DNA of 64,000 nt, taken from NCBI GenBank assembly GCA_030268105.1, contig BSDZ01000091.1, positions 310,001 through 374,000 of the forward strand, read 5' to 3'. The notes under the pieces were generated by a model. The model was not told the origin of the DNA. It saw only the letters and a program-made list of their open reading frames with translations, and did no database searches. The DNA comes from Volvox africanus. Its lineage: Eukaryota; Chlorophyta; Chlorophyceae; Chlamydomonadales; Volvocaceae. A program made the translations under genes and the position numbers. Below are positions 10,874 to 19,930 of this stretch, piece after piece (the stretch's first letter is position 1; each line of letters starts with the position of its first letter).

Positions 10874-13800
10874 TCAGAGAGGTCCGTCCTTAGACTGTGC
10901 CCGCAGCCTAGCTTCATCAAGCAGGGGTTTCATGTCAGGGGTGAAGTTACGTGCCGGTTCCCAGCTATTGTGCTCAGATGAATACCCAGACCATTTAACC
11001 AGGTACTCATGCACATTGCGCTTACGCCTGCCCTTGCCAACACGTCGTGCACGATAATCTAGGATACGTTCGACAGCATACAGGGTCTGCTTACCCGATA
11101 ACCAGGTAGAGGGATTAGCTTCCGTAACAGGAGGGATGCTATCGTTAGCCTCAGGCAGAGTACCCCGATATGGACGTACGAGAGATACATGAAATGTGGG
11201 ATGAATGCGTAGGTCAGATGGGAGTTGTAACTCTACAGCCACCGACCCTACCATGCGTACGACAGGATAAGGCCCCACAAAGCGCGGTAATAACTTGCGA
11301 GACCCATCAGCCAGGGAACGAAGGTTCTTCGTGCTCAACATAACCAGCTGGCCCTTGGTGAACGTGACGTCCTTTTTGGACTTGTTATAATAGTCCATAG
11401 CCCGTTGCTGTGCAGCTTCCAGGCAAGCTTTAGCGTCAGTTAGTCGGGACACGAAAGACTTAGCAAACGTTTTTGCAGCTGGAACATTTACGTCCAACTC
11501 CCGCCAAACAGGCAAAGCAGGGTTAAAACCGTAATTCAGGAAAAACGGACTATTACCAACGGACCGGTTAGTAGCGTTATTAATGGCAAACTCAGCAGCG
11601 GCTAGGTAGGTATCCCATGCAGTAGGGGTGCGTCCTGCAAAGTTACGGAGCATATCACCCAGGGCACGGTTAACACGCTCTGTTTGCCCATCAGATTGGG
11701 GGTGGTAGGCGGTGGACAGGTTCACCCGCATTCCTACCAGAGTCCCCAGGGCGCCCCAAAACTTACTTGCAAATTGAGTGTCGCGGTCAGATACCACGGA
11801 CTTGGGGACCCCATGCAAACGTACCACATTGTCGAAAAATAGACGGGCCGTTTGCTCAGCTGTGCAGGATGATGTCGTGGGGGCCAGGTGGACCATCTTG
11901 GTGAAACGGTCGACCAGGACCAGCACGGCATCGTATCCTCCCTCAGTTTTGGGCAGCGCAACAATAAAGTCCATAGAGACGCTTTCCCACGGAGCGTCAG
12001 GAATAGGAAGAGGTTGGAGATGCCCATGTGCTTTACCAGACTGGGCCTTATTGCGCTGGCACAGGTCGCAACAGAGGACATAATTTTCGGTGTCCTTAGC
12101 CATGCGGGGCCACCAGAATTGACGCCGCAAAAGCTCTAGTAACCGCGTGCAGCCAGGATGCCCAGCAAGAGGGCCGTCATGAAAACGTGAGAGAAGTTCA
12201 CGACGTAATGAATCGTCGTTAGGTACGACAATCTGACGGTGGGATCCTTCCGATCGAATCCATAAGCCATGCTCCTGTACCAAGTGCCCCGTGTTGTTGT
12301 GAATTGTGAACCACGGGTCGGCTGCATAAGCCTGTTTCAAGCGCTTGGTAAAATCGGAGGGCACGAAGTTAGGTTTTGCCTGAGACCTACTCCGTGTGCT
12401 TACCGCCAGAATGGCTGCATGCAGTGAGGGGTGCCTACTGAGAGCATCAGCTATGTTAAGTGAGCCGCTCAGGTACTCCCAATCAAAGTTAAACCGTGCC
12501 AGGTATTCCATCCAGCGGGCCTGGCGTCGGTTAAGGGAGGGCACACCTTGCAGAAACGTAAGGGGTTTGTGATCAGTCTTGAGGGCAAAAGGCCGGCCCT
12601 CAAGGTAACATCGCCATTCCTTCAAGGCATGTAGGACCGCCAGAAATTCCTGTTCCCCAGTGGTATAACGGGTTTCAGCCCCCGAAAACTTCTTACTCGT
12701 GTATGCAATGGGGCGTCCCTGCTGCAACAGAACTGCCCCCGTCCCATGTATAGATGCATCAGTTATGACCTCTACACGGAACGGCAATGAGTAGTCAGGG
12801 AAGTGCAGGATAATATCATCAGAGATAGCACGCTTCAAAGCATCAAAAGCTTCTTGGCATGCGGGGGTCCAGGCCTCAGGTGAAGAGAAGGCTCCCTTAC
12901 GTGTGAGGTTTGTTAGCGGTGCAGCAATGACTGAGTAGCGCTCTATGAACTTACGAAAGTAGTTGGTCAGGCCCAAAAACTTACGCAGTTCCTGAAGGTT
13001 GGAGGGCACTGGCCAATCCCGAACAACAGCAGTTTTCCGGGGGTCCATCCGTATGCCACCCTGAGACACTATATGCCCCAGATACTCCACCTGTGGTTGT
13101 GCCCAGTGGCACTTAGAACGCTTAGCATACAGCTGCTCACGCCGCAGAACCTCAAAGACCAGGCGGAGGTGTTGTATGTGCTCCTCACGGGTCTTTGAAA
13201 ACACCAGGATATCGTCCAGATAACAGATGACGAATTTGTCGATGTATGGCCTGAAGATGCGGTCCATGACGGCTTGGAACGTTGCAGGGGCGTTCGTCAG
13301 TCCGAAACTAAGGACGGTATATTCAAAATGGCCAAACGGCGTACGGAAAGCCGTTTTAGGGATGTCAGATTCTGCTATACGAATCTGATTATACCCCTGC
13401 TGGAGGTCAATAGAGCTAAAGAATGCAGAATCTTTTAGCTTATCCAGCAGATCATCGACACGTGGGAGGGGGTAACGGTTCTTAACTGTTGCGGCATTTA
13501 ACCCCCTATAGTCAATGCACATTCTCAGAGTCCCATCCTTCTTTCCCACAAACAGAATAGGGGCGGAGTATGGGGATGTGCTTGGCCGTATCATACCTTT
13601 TTTCAGCAGCTCAGTAACCTGTCGTTTGACCTCGTCCAGCTCCAAGGGGCTTAGCCGATACATGGGGCGGGAAACGGGTACTGCACCAGGCACCAAAGGT
13701 ATGGTGTGATCCACAGGCCGCATTGGAGGCTTACCAGGGACCTCCTGGAATATATCTGCATATTCCTGTAACAGGGCCTCAAGCTCAGGGTCAGTGGCAT

Positions 13801-14944
13801 CAGCTGGGATAGAAGTTGCATTCAGGTGCAACTTGGGCCGTACTAGTAAAGCATGGGCCCCCTTGCGAATCATGCGAACTGCTGCTTTTCTGCCAACAAC
13901 TTCAGGTTCAGTATGCTGACAGATAGCAGTGGTTGCATAATTAAAGCAAGGCGCAGGTGTCATCTGATCTGGTGGCTGTCCGGCAGTAGTAAAGGGTACC
14001 TTGCAGACTAGATTCCCCTTGCGCAGGCGCAAAGATTTAGCCTCATAGTCAAGGACAGCCCCATACTGTGCTAGCGTGGAAGAACCCAAGATATACGTGG
14101 CAGCGTCAGTTAGCTCAGGCAACACGTATGGGCGGACATTTAACCTTAAAGGACCTGCAGATAGACGAAGATTAACCTGCCCCAAGATAGCCTGCTTACC
14201 CCCATCAGCAAGGGTAACTTCTGACCAGGAGCATGGGCTAGGTTTCAGGCCAAGCTGCGTAACCACTGAAGCCGAAATGAAATCATCACTGGCTCCAGAG
14301 TCGGCTAGGGCGGTGAACGTACGACCTGCCGTACTTACGGTGATCAGAGGTACGCCAGCACCTATCAGGGCAGCAGCTTTAGGCAAGCAGAGAACTGAAA
14401 TACAGGGTTCAGTCTCAGGCAAGCCCTCCTGAACCGATTTAGGAGCAGCAAACCAGACGTCAACAGAGTATGGGCTTCCAGGGAGTTGAACAACCTCACC
14501 TGCCATATCAAGGCTATGGAAAAGAGCCGTCCCTGGATTAAACCTTAAGACCCGTTGCATTCCCGACAGAAAAGAAGGGTTGCGTCGGGACACATACTCA
14601 GGCAGCAAGATGCATGCTGAGGTATCAGGGTGTTGACGTTTGCATGCCCTAAAGAGAGCTAATTGCTTCTGTAGCTCGCAGAGTGAAGAGGGAGTGAACA
14701 AGATAGTATGCCCACCCAAGTTAGCGGAGGATAGGGGGCGACCTTGAGGCTCAAACAGATTACAAAAGCCATCAAAGCCGGCACGGACAGTTCGTGCATC
14801 AAAAGAAAAACGTCTCCCTATCACCTGCTCCACTTGGTTTAAAACAGAGGGCAAAAGAGCCCGTACTGCACGGCACTTTGCTACCATCTGGCCCACAGCA
14901 AAGACCCCAGGTGGTGATCCCTCTATACCAGCCTGGGCAAGTTC
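10874..14944 (-). CDS. pol: B2 Pol polyprotein (protease-RT-RNase H-integrase-chromodomain)
   Basis: It is open from the codon after the gag TAG and shares gag's frame; counted from a GTG codon at 14896 it is 1340 residues. Domains in order: an N-terminal region of about 170 residues of unknown role; aspartic protease with ADSGAS near residue 197; reverse transcriptase with CIDYRGLNA and YLDD near 559; RNase H with TDAS near 710, TGEQE and DALSRH; integrase zinc finger (HDGPLAGH ... CCDLCQRNKA) and core with the first Asp (SMDFIVALP) near 974, SDRDTQF and DGQTERVNR; and a C-terminal chromodomain ([20 protein letters not shown]). All catalytic residues are present. It would replicate and integrate the element, and the chromodomain is expected to guide integration to marked chromatin. 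Confidence 0.94.
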   Translation of the reverse strand, partial: ELAQAGIEGSPPGVFAVGQMVAKCRAVRALLPSVLNQVEQVIGRRFSFDARTVRAGFDGFCNLFEPQGRPLSSANLGGHTILFTPSSLCELQKQLALFRACKRQHPDTSACILLPEYVSRRNPSFLSGMQRVLRFNPGTALFHSLDMAGEVVQLPGSPYSVDVWFAAPKSVQEGLPETEPCISVLCLPKAAALIGAGVPLITVSTAGRTFTALADSGASDDFISASVVTQLGLKPSPCSWSEVTLADGGKQAILGQVNLRLSAGPLRLNVRPYVLPELTDAATYILGSSTLAQYGAVLDYEAKSLRLRKGNLVCKVPFTTAGQPPDQMTPAPCFNYATTAICQHTEPEVVGRKAAVRMIRKGAHALLVRPKLHLNATSIPADATDPELEALLQEYADIFQEVPGKPPMRPVDHTIPLVPGAVPVSRPMYRLSPLELDEVKRQVTELLKKGMIRPSTSPYSAPILFVGKKDGTLRMCIDYRGLNAATVKNRYPLPRVDDLLDKLKDSAFFSSIDLQQGYNQIRIAESDIPKTAFRTPFGHFEYTVLSFGLTNAPATFQAVMDRIFRPYIDKFVICYLDDILVFSKTREEHIQHLRLVFEVLRREQLYAKRSKCHWAQPQVEYLGHIVSQGGIRMDPRKTAVVRDWPVPSNLQELRKFLGLTNYFRKFIERYSVIAAPLTNLTRKGAFSSPEAWTPACQEAFDALKRAISDDIILHFPDYSLPFRVEVITDASIHGTGAVLLQQGRPIAYTSKKFSGAETRYTTGEQEFLAVLHALKEWRCYLEGRPFALKTDHKPLTFLQGVPSLNRRQARWMEYLARFNFDWEYLSGSLNIADALSRHPSLHAAILAVSTRSRSQAKPNFVPSDFTKRLKQAYAADPWFTIHNNTGHLVQEHGLWIRSEGSHRQIVVPNDDSLRRELLSRFHDGPLAGHPGCTRLLELLRRQFWWPRMAKDTENYVLCCDLCQRNKAQSGKAHGHLQPLPIPDAPWESVSMDFIVALPKTEGGYDAVLVLVDRFTKMVHLAPTTSSCTAEQTARLFFDNVVRLHGVPKSVVSDRDTQFASKFWGALGTLVGMRVNLSTAYHPQSDGQTERVNRALGDMLRNFAGRTPTAWDTYLAAAEFAINNATNRSVGNSPFFLNYGFNPALPVWRELDVNVPAAKTFAKSFVSRLTDAKACLEAAQQRAMDYYNKSKKDVTFTKGQLVMLSTKNLRSLADGSRKLLPRFVGPYPVVRMVGSVAVELQLPSDLRIHPTFHVSLVRPYRGTLPEANDSIPPVTEANPSTWLSGKQTLYAVERILDYRARRVGKGRRKRNVHEYLVKWSGYSSEHNSWEPARNFTPDMKPLLDEARLRAQSKDGPL

Positions 14945-14947
14945 CTA
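14906..14947 (-). promoter_or_regulatory. B2 gag-pol UAG readthrough signal with hairpin
   Basis: The gag stop TAG is 14945-14947 and pol continues in the same frame. After a 7-nt spacer (14938-14944) comes a stem: 5' arm CCCAGGCTGGT (14927-14937), loop of 11 nt, and 3' arm ACCACCTGGG (14906-14915). All bases pair except one bulged C. Family A has a comparable stem at the same distance. The arrangement resembles gammaretroviral readthrough; function is inferred. Confidence 0.65.
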
Positions 14948-16324
14948 GTGGTCCTTACCCTTATTTTTCTCCGCCCCCAGCATTGGGCAGGAGTCAACCC
15001 TATGTTGGTCGGAACCGCAACGGAGGCACATCCCATGTTGTTTACGGAAATGGAACTCCCGTCTAGTACATTTGAATGTGGTTAAATATTCCGCTAGGTT
15101 CTGCTTGGGCCCCTTCTTCTGCACGTGGCCCCCTTTTGGGGCCAAGTGCCTCCCCTGCTGTCCGCCGCCCCTCTTAGACTTACCGGCGCCCTTAACCTGC
15201 CGCGGCTGATCCTCGTGCCCGGTGATGCCTGGACGAACGGATGCAGCCCGCGGTTTTTTGGTCGGGGGCGCCGGGGTCTCCTCGTCAGGGTCGTCGCAGG
15301 CCATGTCCTGTACCGACAGCATGTTCATTTTGGGACGGGCCAGTTTGTCAGATTCCCGTCGGGCCAGTAACCTAAGTTCAGCTCCCAGGGAGAACTGAAC
15401 CAAGTCTGTATATGACTTAAAGGTTTTACCCGACAGGTCAGTTGCACAGTCCCCACTAAGGTCGGATGAGAGGCCCTGCTGAAACCAAAACACACGCTCA
15501 CTATCAGACAGGTCCGCAATGGGCGTGACAAGAGCCTCAAAGCGGCTCTGATAGGCAGAGACAGTTTCTCCAGGGCGCATGCGATATTTGCCAGCATTTA
15601 ATTTCAGGCGTGCCTCAGTGTCACGTGACTGGACCTGGGGTGCAAAACGGACAAGCAGTGCTTCTAGCAGTTCCTCAGATGTATAAGAATCCCTTGCGTT
15701 AGTCCATTGATCGTGCCATAATCTTGCCGCGCCTTCAAAGGCAGTGGCCAAGAAAAGACGGCGCGTAGAGTCCTGTTGACCCCCACGGGCTGTGGCAAAG
15801 TAGTTCCTAACATTACGGACAAAGGCCCGTGTTAGAGGCGCAGCAACTCGTCCTAAATCAGAAAGCTTAACATCCATAGGGATATTCAGCTTAGGCACTG
15901 CGATCGCTATTTTTATCACCTCGTCCTCATGTCCAGTATGAGGAGGCCCAGGTGGCCTGGAAGAGGTGCCCGCAACAGCAGCACAAGTTGTTGCGGCAGC
16001 AGCGGGAGCCATCCCAGGAATATCCACGGCACCAGGTGTCAAATGGTTTGACACTACAGCAGGGCCATGAACATAAAAAGGGGATGGGGCATAAATAGGT
16101 GATGTAGGTGCCTCAGGGGATGCTGTGCCGCCTTGCCTGGGAATAGGTGAAGGCTGGTTCGGAAGGTCGATACCGCCTGCCACAGCAGCATTTGGTGGCT
16201 GTGTCAACCTAGAGAGCCATTCCCACCTATTCGCTTGGCTAGCATTAGCAGCAATCCGGCCAACAAACTGAAAGGTGTTGGCAGCAAGAGCCGAGACAGC
16301 ATTCGCTAAGTTCGAGGCTTGCAT
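14945..16324 (-). CDS. gag: B2 Gag (459 aa)
   Basis: Gag starts MQASNLANAVS and ends KGKDH with TAG. An N-terminal Ala/Pro-rich region (about 1-130) is followed by a capsid region of Ty3 type (residues about 135-300, with AARLWHDQW, TSEELLEALLVRF, YQSRFEALVTP and FWFQQGL), a basic linker rich in Lys/Gly/Pro, and a zinc knuckle CLRCGSDQHRVDSC (C-X2-C-X4-H-X4-C, residues 433-446). It would form the particle and bind element RNA. The capsid motifs are recognisably shared with family A Gag, although the N-termini differ. Confidence 0.94.
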   Translation of the reverse strand: MQASNLANAVSALAANTFQFVGRIAANASQANRWEWLSRLTQPPNAAVAGGIDLPNQPSPIPRQGGTASPEAPTSPIYAPSPFYVHGPAVVSNHLTPGAVDIPGMAPAAAATTCAAVAGTSSRPPGPPHTGHEDEVIKIAIAVPKLNIPMDVKLSDLGRVAAPLTRAFVRNVRNYFATARGGQQDSTRRLFLATAFEGAARLWHDQWTNARDSYTSEELLEALLVRFAPQVQSRDTEARLKLNAGKYRMRPGETVSAYQSRFEALVTPIADLSDSERVFWFQQGLSSDLSGDCATDLSGKTFKSYTDLVQFSLGAELRLLARRESDKLARPKMNMLSVQDMACDDPDEETPAPPTKKPRAASVRPGITGHEDQPRQVKGAGKSKRGGGQQGRHLAPKGGHVQKKGPKQNLAEYLTTFKCTRREFHFRKQHGMCLRCGSDQHRVDSCPMLGAEKNKGKDH

Positions 16325-16874
16325 ATTGTATGCCTGAAAGCCTAACAGATCGAACTGCGAGTGACTGTTCTGGCGAAAGGCAAAGCAAAGGCAAGGACCA
16401 GGGCCTACCCAACGCTTGGATGCCTTCGATGAACTTCAAAAATTTTGAAGTCCGTGCATGAAGTTGATTTGCGATGGATCGGAGTGACTGGGCAGGAGTG
16501 CCGCTCCGACGGGTCTGAGGTGTTGACACTGCAGAAGCACTCACGGTGGTTGGAACAAACACAATACCTTTCAAGTAATAGAGATATATATGTATTAGTG
16601 AAAGCCGAAGTGAATTCACGAAGTCGACTCCTCGTTGGATTCGATGCGAAGGTACTATCGAACCCGCAACTACAGGGATTCCTCAGCAAAACTGCAATAC
16701 AAGTTCTAGATAGAAAGCAGTGTTGCAGGAAGATATTACCTAACAGAGAAGGCAGAATTGTCTAGGTCGCGAGCCACGTTGACCGCGACTAACTTAGAGA
16801 TTGACTTTAACAGAAAGCACAGCCAAACTCACAGAGAGCAGGTTCTAAGTGTCACTAGACTAATTTCGTGAATA
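16325..16874 (-). other. B2 leader between mini-ORF and gag
   Basis: This corresponds to the B1 leader 647-1196 and keeps the same open stretches (16405-16689 and 16245-16619), with only a few changes. This is a weak hint that part of it is translated, possibly after splicing. No domain is recognised. Confidence 0.4.
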
Positions 16875-16982
16875 TTACAGACCGGTGGTAGCCGCAGCGA
16901 AAATGGCGGCGCTCAGCTCCTCAGGCAATGTCTCCATGTCCAGAGGGATGTCGGCAGGAGGAAGATCGTGGTCGATGTCCAT
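16875..16982 (-). CDS. B2 leader mini-ORF (35 aa)
   Basis: The same 35-residue ORF as in B1 (MDIDHDLPPP ... AATTGL). Its end, ACC-GGT-CTG-TAA, mirrors TCC-GGT-TTG-TAA in family A. A possible donor G|GTCTGT lies across the last codons. Expression is unproven. Confidence 0.45.
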   Translation of the reverse strand: MDIDHDLPPADIPLDMETLPEELSAAIFAAATTGL

Positions 16983-17114
16983 TTATAAAAGGGCAGCTTG
17001 AGTGGCTTGAGCGCGTTGCGCGGTTAGAGTGGCTTGAGCAGTTACCACAGAAAGACTTGAGAAGGCTTGAACGATTTCAGCGGAAGACTTGACGAGACGT
17101 CCCAGGGAGGAACG

Positions 17115-17126
17115 GTCTCGATACCA
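17115..17126 (-). other. B2 primer-binding site
   Basis: The minus strand reads TGGTATCGAGAC three bases inside the 5' LTR, the same initiator-tRNA-type site as in B1 and family A. Confidence 0.82.
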
Positions 17127-17129
17127 GCT

Positions 17130-17551
17130 TGTTGTATATGGTACCCACGAAGGGTGGTATCAAAAGATACCGGTTGTTGTGCCAGAGCCCGATTAAGTAG
17201 AGCCGCCGACTAGGTCGTACTTGAGAGACCATAAGGCCTCGAACCGGGCGTGACCTTCAGAAGTCACCACTACAACCGGAGATTCAGTGAACCAGGAACC
17301 TGATGTTCCACCATTTACCATTCAGGCGGTAAATGGCCCATTCCATACAGGTTATGGAGTAACCGACAGGTTCGGATGTTTCAGGAAGTCGGTTAGTATT
17401 GGTCGTCGACAGCCGAGACCAAATCCACAAATCGAATGCCAGATGGAAACATGAAACAGTTAATATGATATTAAATATATTATATTATAAAATAATAAAC
17501 AGATAATTATTATATCTTAATGAATTACCGAAATGCATTAAGGATACAACA
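17130..17551 (-). repeat. B2 5' LTR
   Basis: 422 bp, identical by eye to the LTR at 10383-10804, and followed on the right by the target duplication CAAAT (17552-17556). It should contain the promoter. It carries the hairpin CCATTTACC/GGTAAATGG and the short GGTATC/GATACC hairpin. Confidence 0.95.
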
Positions 17552-17556
17552 CAAAT

Positions 17557-18189
17557 CCGCCTAGCATGCATGAAAGCCCGAAGCATTGAAGTGCGCATTA
17601 TGCTCGTGCTACGAAACGATAAGTAATATTATCTGATATAATATTACTTCATTACAGCACACGTTGAGAGCGCCGCACTCGTCGCGATACATGCCCTGCA
17701 ACCGGATATCGTTATCCGGACCCTTGCATCATGCGAATGCCGGAAAGGCTTATATGTTGACATCGCCCATACGCAGTAGGGTTGTCACATCTAGGATCGG
17801 CCTCCTAATGTGAATCGTACGGCACTGTGATGCTGCGAGTATAACAGATGCGAGGACAGCTAAGCTAGACAAGACATTCGATACCGGAGAACACTTGTGT
17901 GTTCTACACTATTATTGCTATACGACATTCTACTTAGCCCGAGCTAAGCCTGAACTTCGCTAATCACCGCCGCATCATGATTGCTTGCTTCCGGCGCTGA
18001 CGGCGATTTCGTCCATTGCATCATTCCGATCTGTAAGACCGTAAGTTATATCTCTCTTCGTCTTGAAGTCTTCCGCTGTCTCTGTTTGCTCTCGCTTGCC
18101 TTGCTGTACTTGCAAGTGCTCGCGCATTGGTGTCGATAGTCTCCAGACGTGCAGATACTGATGAGCAAACGCGAACGAGAGGTACAACA
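17557..18189 (+). repeat. A2 5' LTR, right part
   Basis: It continues the LTR begun at 10202 and ends GAGAGGTACAACA. The gag leader follows immediately. Confidence 0.93.
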
Positions 18190-18192
18190 ATT

Positions 18193-18204
18193 TGGTATCG
18201 AGAC
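18193..18204 (+). other. A2 primer-binding site
   Basis: TGGTATCGAGAC lies three bases after the LTR, as in the other family A copies. Confidence 0.82.
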
Positions 18205-18256
18205 AGGTTCGTTGCCTAACTGTCTCTCTTTGTCTAATCGGAAGTAGGTTCTTTCT

Positions 18257-18352
18257 ATGGCGAGTTCCAGCGACGAACCACGAGGACCGCTAGATACTTT
18301 TGCCGAAGACTTAGGCCGCGCCGTTTTGGACGCCGCCGCTTCCGGTTTGTAA
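18257..18352 (+). CDS. A2 leader mini-ORF (31 aa)
   Basis: It starts MASSSDEPRGPL and ends DAAASGL-TAA. It is conserved in A1, A3, A4, A5 and the last unit. About 70 bp downstream is an acceptor-like CGCAG|GTAAT. Joining G|GTTTGT to it would remove the stop and fuse the frame to the long open stretch beginning LLAAATETG (18427-18672). This is a possible spliced leader protein of unknown function. Confidence 0.5.
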   Translation: MASSSDEPRGPLDTFAEDLGRAVLDAAASGL

Positions 18353-18655
18353 TTGTTTAATTGCTTTTGCTTAGATTGCTGCACTTGTTGTGTAAGTGTA
18401 CGCTCTGAGTCGCAGGTAATCTCAGTGCACCGGCATTGCTTGCCGCGGCGACTGAGACCGGCGTTCGTCCGGACCAGTTGGCGACTCTCATTGCCCAAAC
18501 TACGGAGATCAGGACTCAGCTGGGCAATTACTTGCTGAGTTTGCTGAATCTTCTCAAGAGTACTGTCGGTAGGCTCACCGAATCGCTTTGTACTCTTGCC
18601 TTTGCGATAGAAGTCGGCTTCTATTACGCAAATCTAGGGTATCGTTTAGTGCTTC

Positions 18656-19891
18656 ATGTCCGCGGAACATGACGATATGCCGCACACTAGGCTAGCTAGC
18701 CAACCCGATTTTGTTGTGGCTGCTAGAGCACCGGATAGAGGTCTTGAGACTGTTGGCGCGCGAGCCACTCAAGAGCCCCTTTTCCTTCAGACCCCTGCTC
18801 ACTTAATTGTGCCGCATTCAGCAGTGAACACGAATATGGACAACACTGCTGGACCAAGGGTTCTGCCATTACCTCAAGCTCGAGGGCATGATGACATCCC
18901 TGAGGTGATGAGATTGTCGATTCCCGTTCCTAGGCTCAATATTTCGCTGACCAACAAGACACCAGGGCATAGCATAGCCGATGCAACTCGTGCGTACGTG
19001 CGTGACGCTAAAAAGTATCTCCAGGCTGTTCATGGTGGCGATAATGACGGTATCAGGTGTCTCTTCGTTGGTAACACCCTCGAGGGCTCAGCGAAGGACT
19101 GGTATCGCAATTGGACCAACGCCCGGAGCAACTATACTTTTGACGAGTTGGTCGCCGCTTTGCTCGCACGATTCGCTACTGAGGTTCAAGCACGCGATGT
19201 GGAAGCTCGTAACGTTTTGGCAGCCGGTAGCTACCACATGCGTCGGGATGAAAATGTACCTGCGTACCAGTCACGCTTGGAAGCACTTGTGACTCCCATT
19301 GCTGACCTCACCGAATCTGAGCGTGTCTTTTGGTTTAGGCGAGGCCTAACGAAACTTTTGGCTAAATGGTGCGCCACTGACTTGGTTGGAGCGCAGATCA
19401 AGTCGTATGACGCGTTGGTCGCTTTTGCTAAGGGCGCGGAGATACGACTCCTTGCCGGCGAGGAAGAAGTCAAGTCTGCCCCTCGTGCAAATGCCGTGCA
19501 AGTGCAGGATCCGCTTGGGGAAGCTGTAGCTCTCGACCAGGACCTCGGCGCGACCCGCCCCACGCCTACTGCCGCGACGCGACGCAGCAACGGGCAACGC
19601 AAGGCGCGCGGGGGCGCTAGCTCGGGTGTCCGTGGTACAGGAGGAGCAGGTCCGAGCTCGGACCCAGCTAGGAACAGGAAGCGTGGTGGTGCGCCGTCGT
19701 CGGCAGCCGCACAGCGTTCCGACCCCAACGCGAAGCGTACTCGTACGGACGACACATTTATGCCAAAATGGAATTGCAATCGTTCCGAATTCGAGCGTCA
19801 AAAATTGGCCAACGTTTGTCTACGGTGTGCGGAGAACCATTCCACGAAGGATTGCCCTCTAATGCCGCCGTTTGTACCTCAGCCGAAATAG
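18656..19891 (+). CDS. gag: A2 Gag (411 aa)
   Basis: An intact Gag with a few changes from A3: NKTPGHS for DKTPGHS, SNYTF for GSYTF, and YQSRLEAL for YQSRFEAL. The capsid region spans roughly residues 85-260, then a basic Ala/Gly/Arg region. The zinc knuckle CLRCAENHSTKDC fits C-X2-C-X3-H-X4-C. TAG at 19889-19891 is in frame with pol. Confidence 0.93.
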   Translation: MSAEHDDMPHTRLASQPDFVVAARAPDRGLETVGARATQEPLFLQTPAHLIVPHSAVNTNMDNTAGPRVLPLPQARGHDDIPEVMRLSIPVPRLNISLTNKTPGHSIADATRAYVRDAKKYLQAVHGGDNDGIRCLFVGNTLEGSAKDWYRNWTNARSNYTFDELVAALLARFATEVQARDVEARNVLAAGSYHMRRDENVPAYQSRLEALVTPIADLTESERVFWFRRGLTKLLAKWCATDLVGAQIKSYDALVAFAKGAEIRLLAGEEEVKSAPRANAVQVQDPLGEAVALDQDLGATRPTPTAATRRSNGQRKARGGASSGVRGTGGAGPSSDPARNRKRGGAPSSAAAQRSDPNAKRTRTDDTFMPKWNCNRSEFERQKLANVCLRCAENHSTKDCPLMPPFVPQPK

Positions 19892-19930
19892 GGGCTTGCC
19901 CGGGTTCCTGTGGAGGGGACACCACCTGGG
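19889..19930 (+). promoter_or_regulatory. A2 gag-pol UAG readthrough signal with hairpin
   Basis: TAG (19889-19891), then the 7-nt spacer GGGCTTG, then the arm CCCGGGT (19899-19905), which can pair with ACCTGGG (19924-19930). The spacer length matches family B. It is inferred to promote readthrough into pol. Confidence 0.6.

Larger units (their letters stand above)
10383..17551 (-). mobile_element. B2: intact Ty3/gypsy chromovirus, family B
   Basis: A complete 7169-bp minus-strand element inserted in the A2 5' LTR, with CAAAT duplicated at 10378-10382 and 17552-17556. Order from its 5' end: LTR (17130-17551), PBS (17115-17126), mini-ORF, gag (459 aa), in-frame TAG, pol, purine tract, LTR (10383-10804). 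Both 422-bp LTRs read as identical, and gag and pol are fully open. This is the pattern of a recent insertion and a possibly active element. Confidence 0.95.
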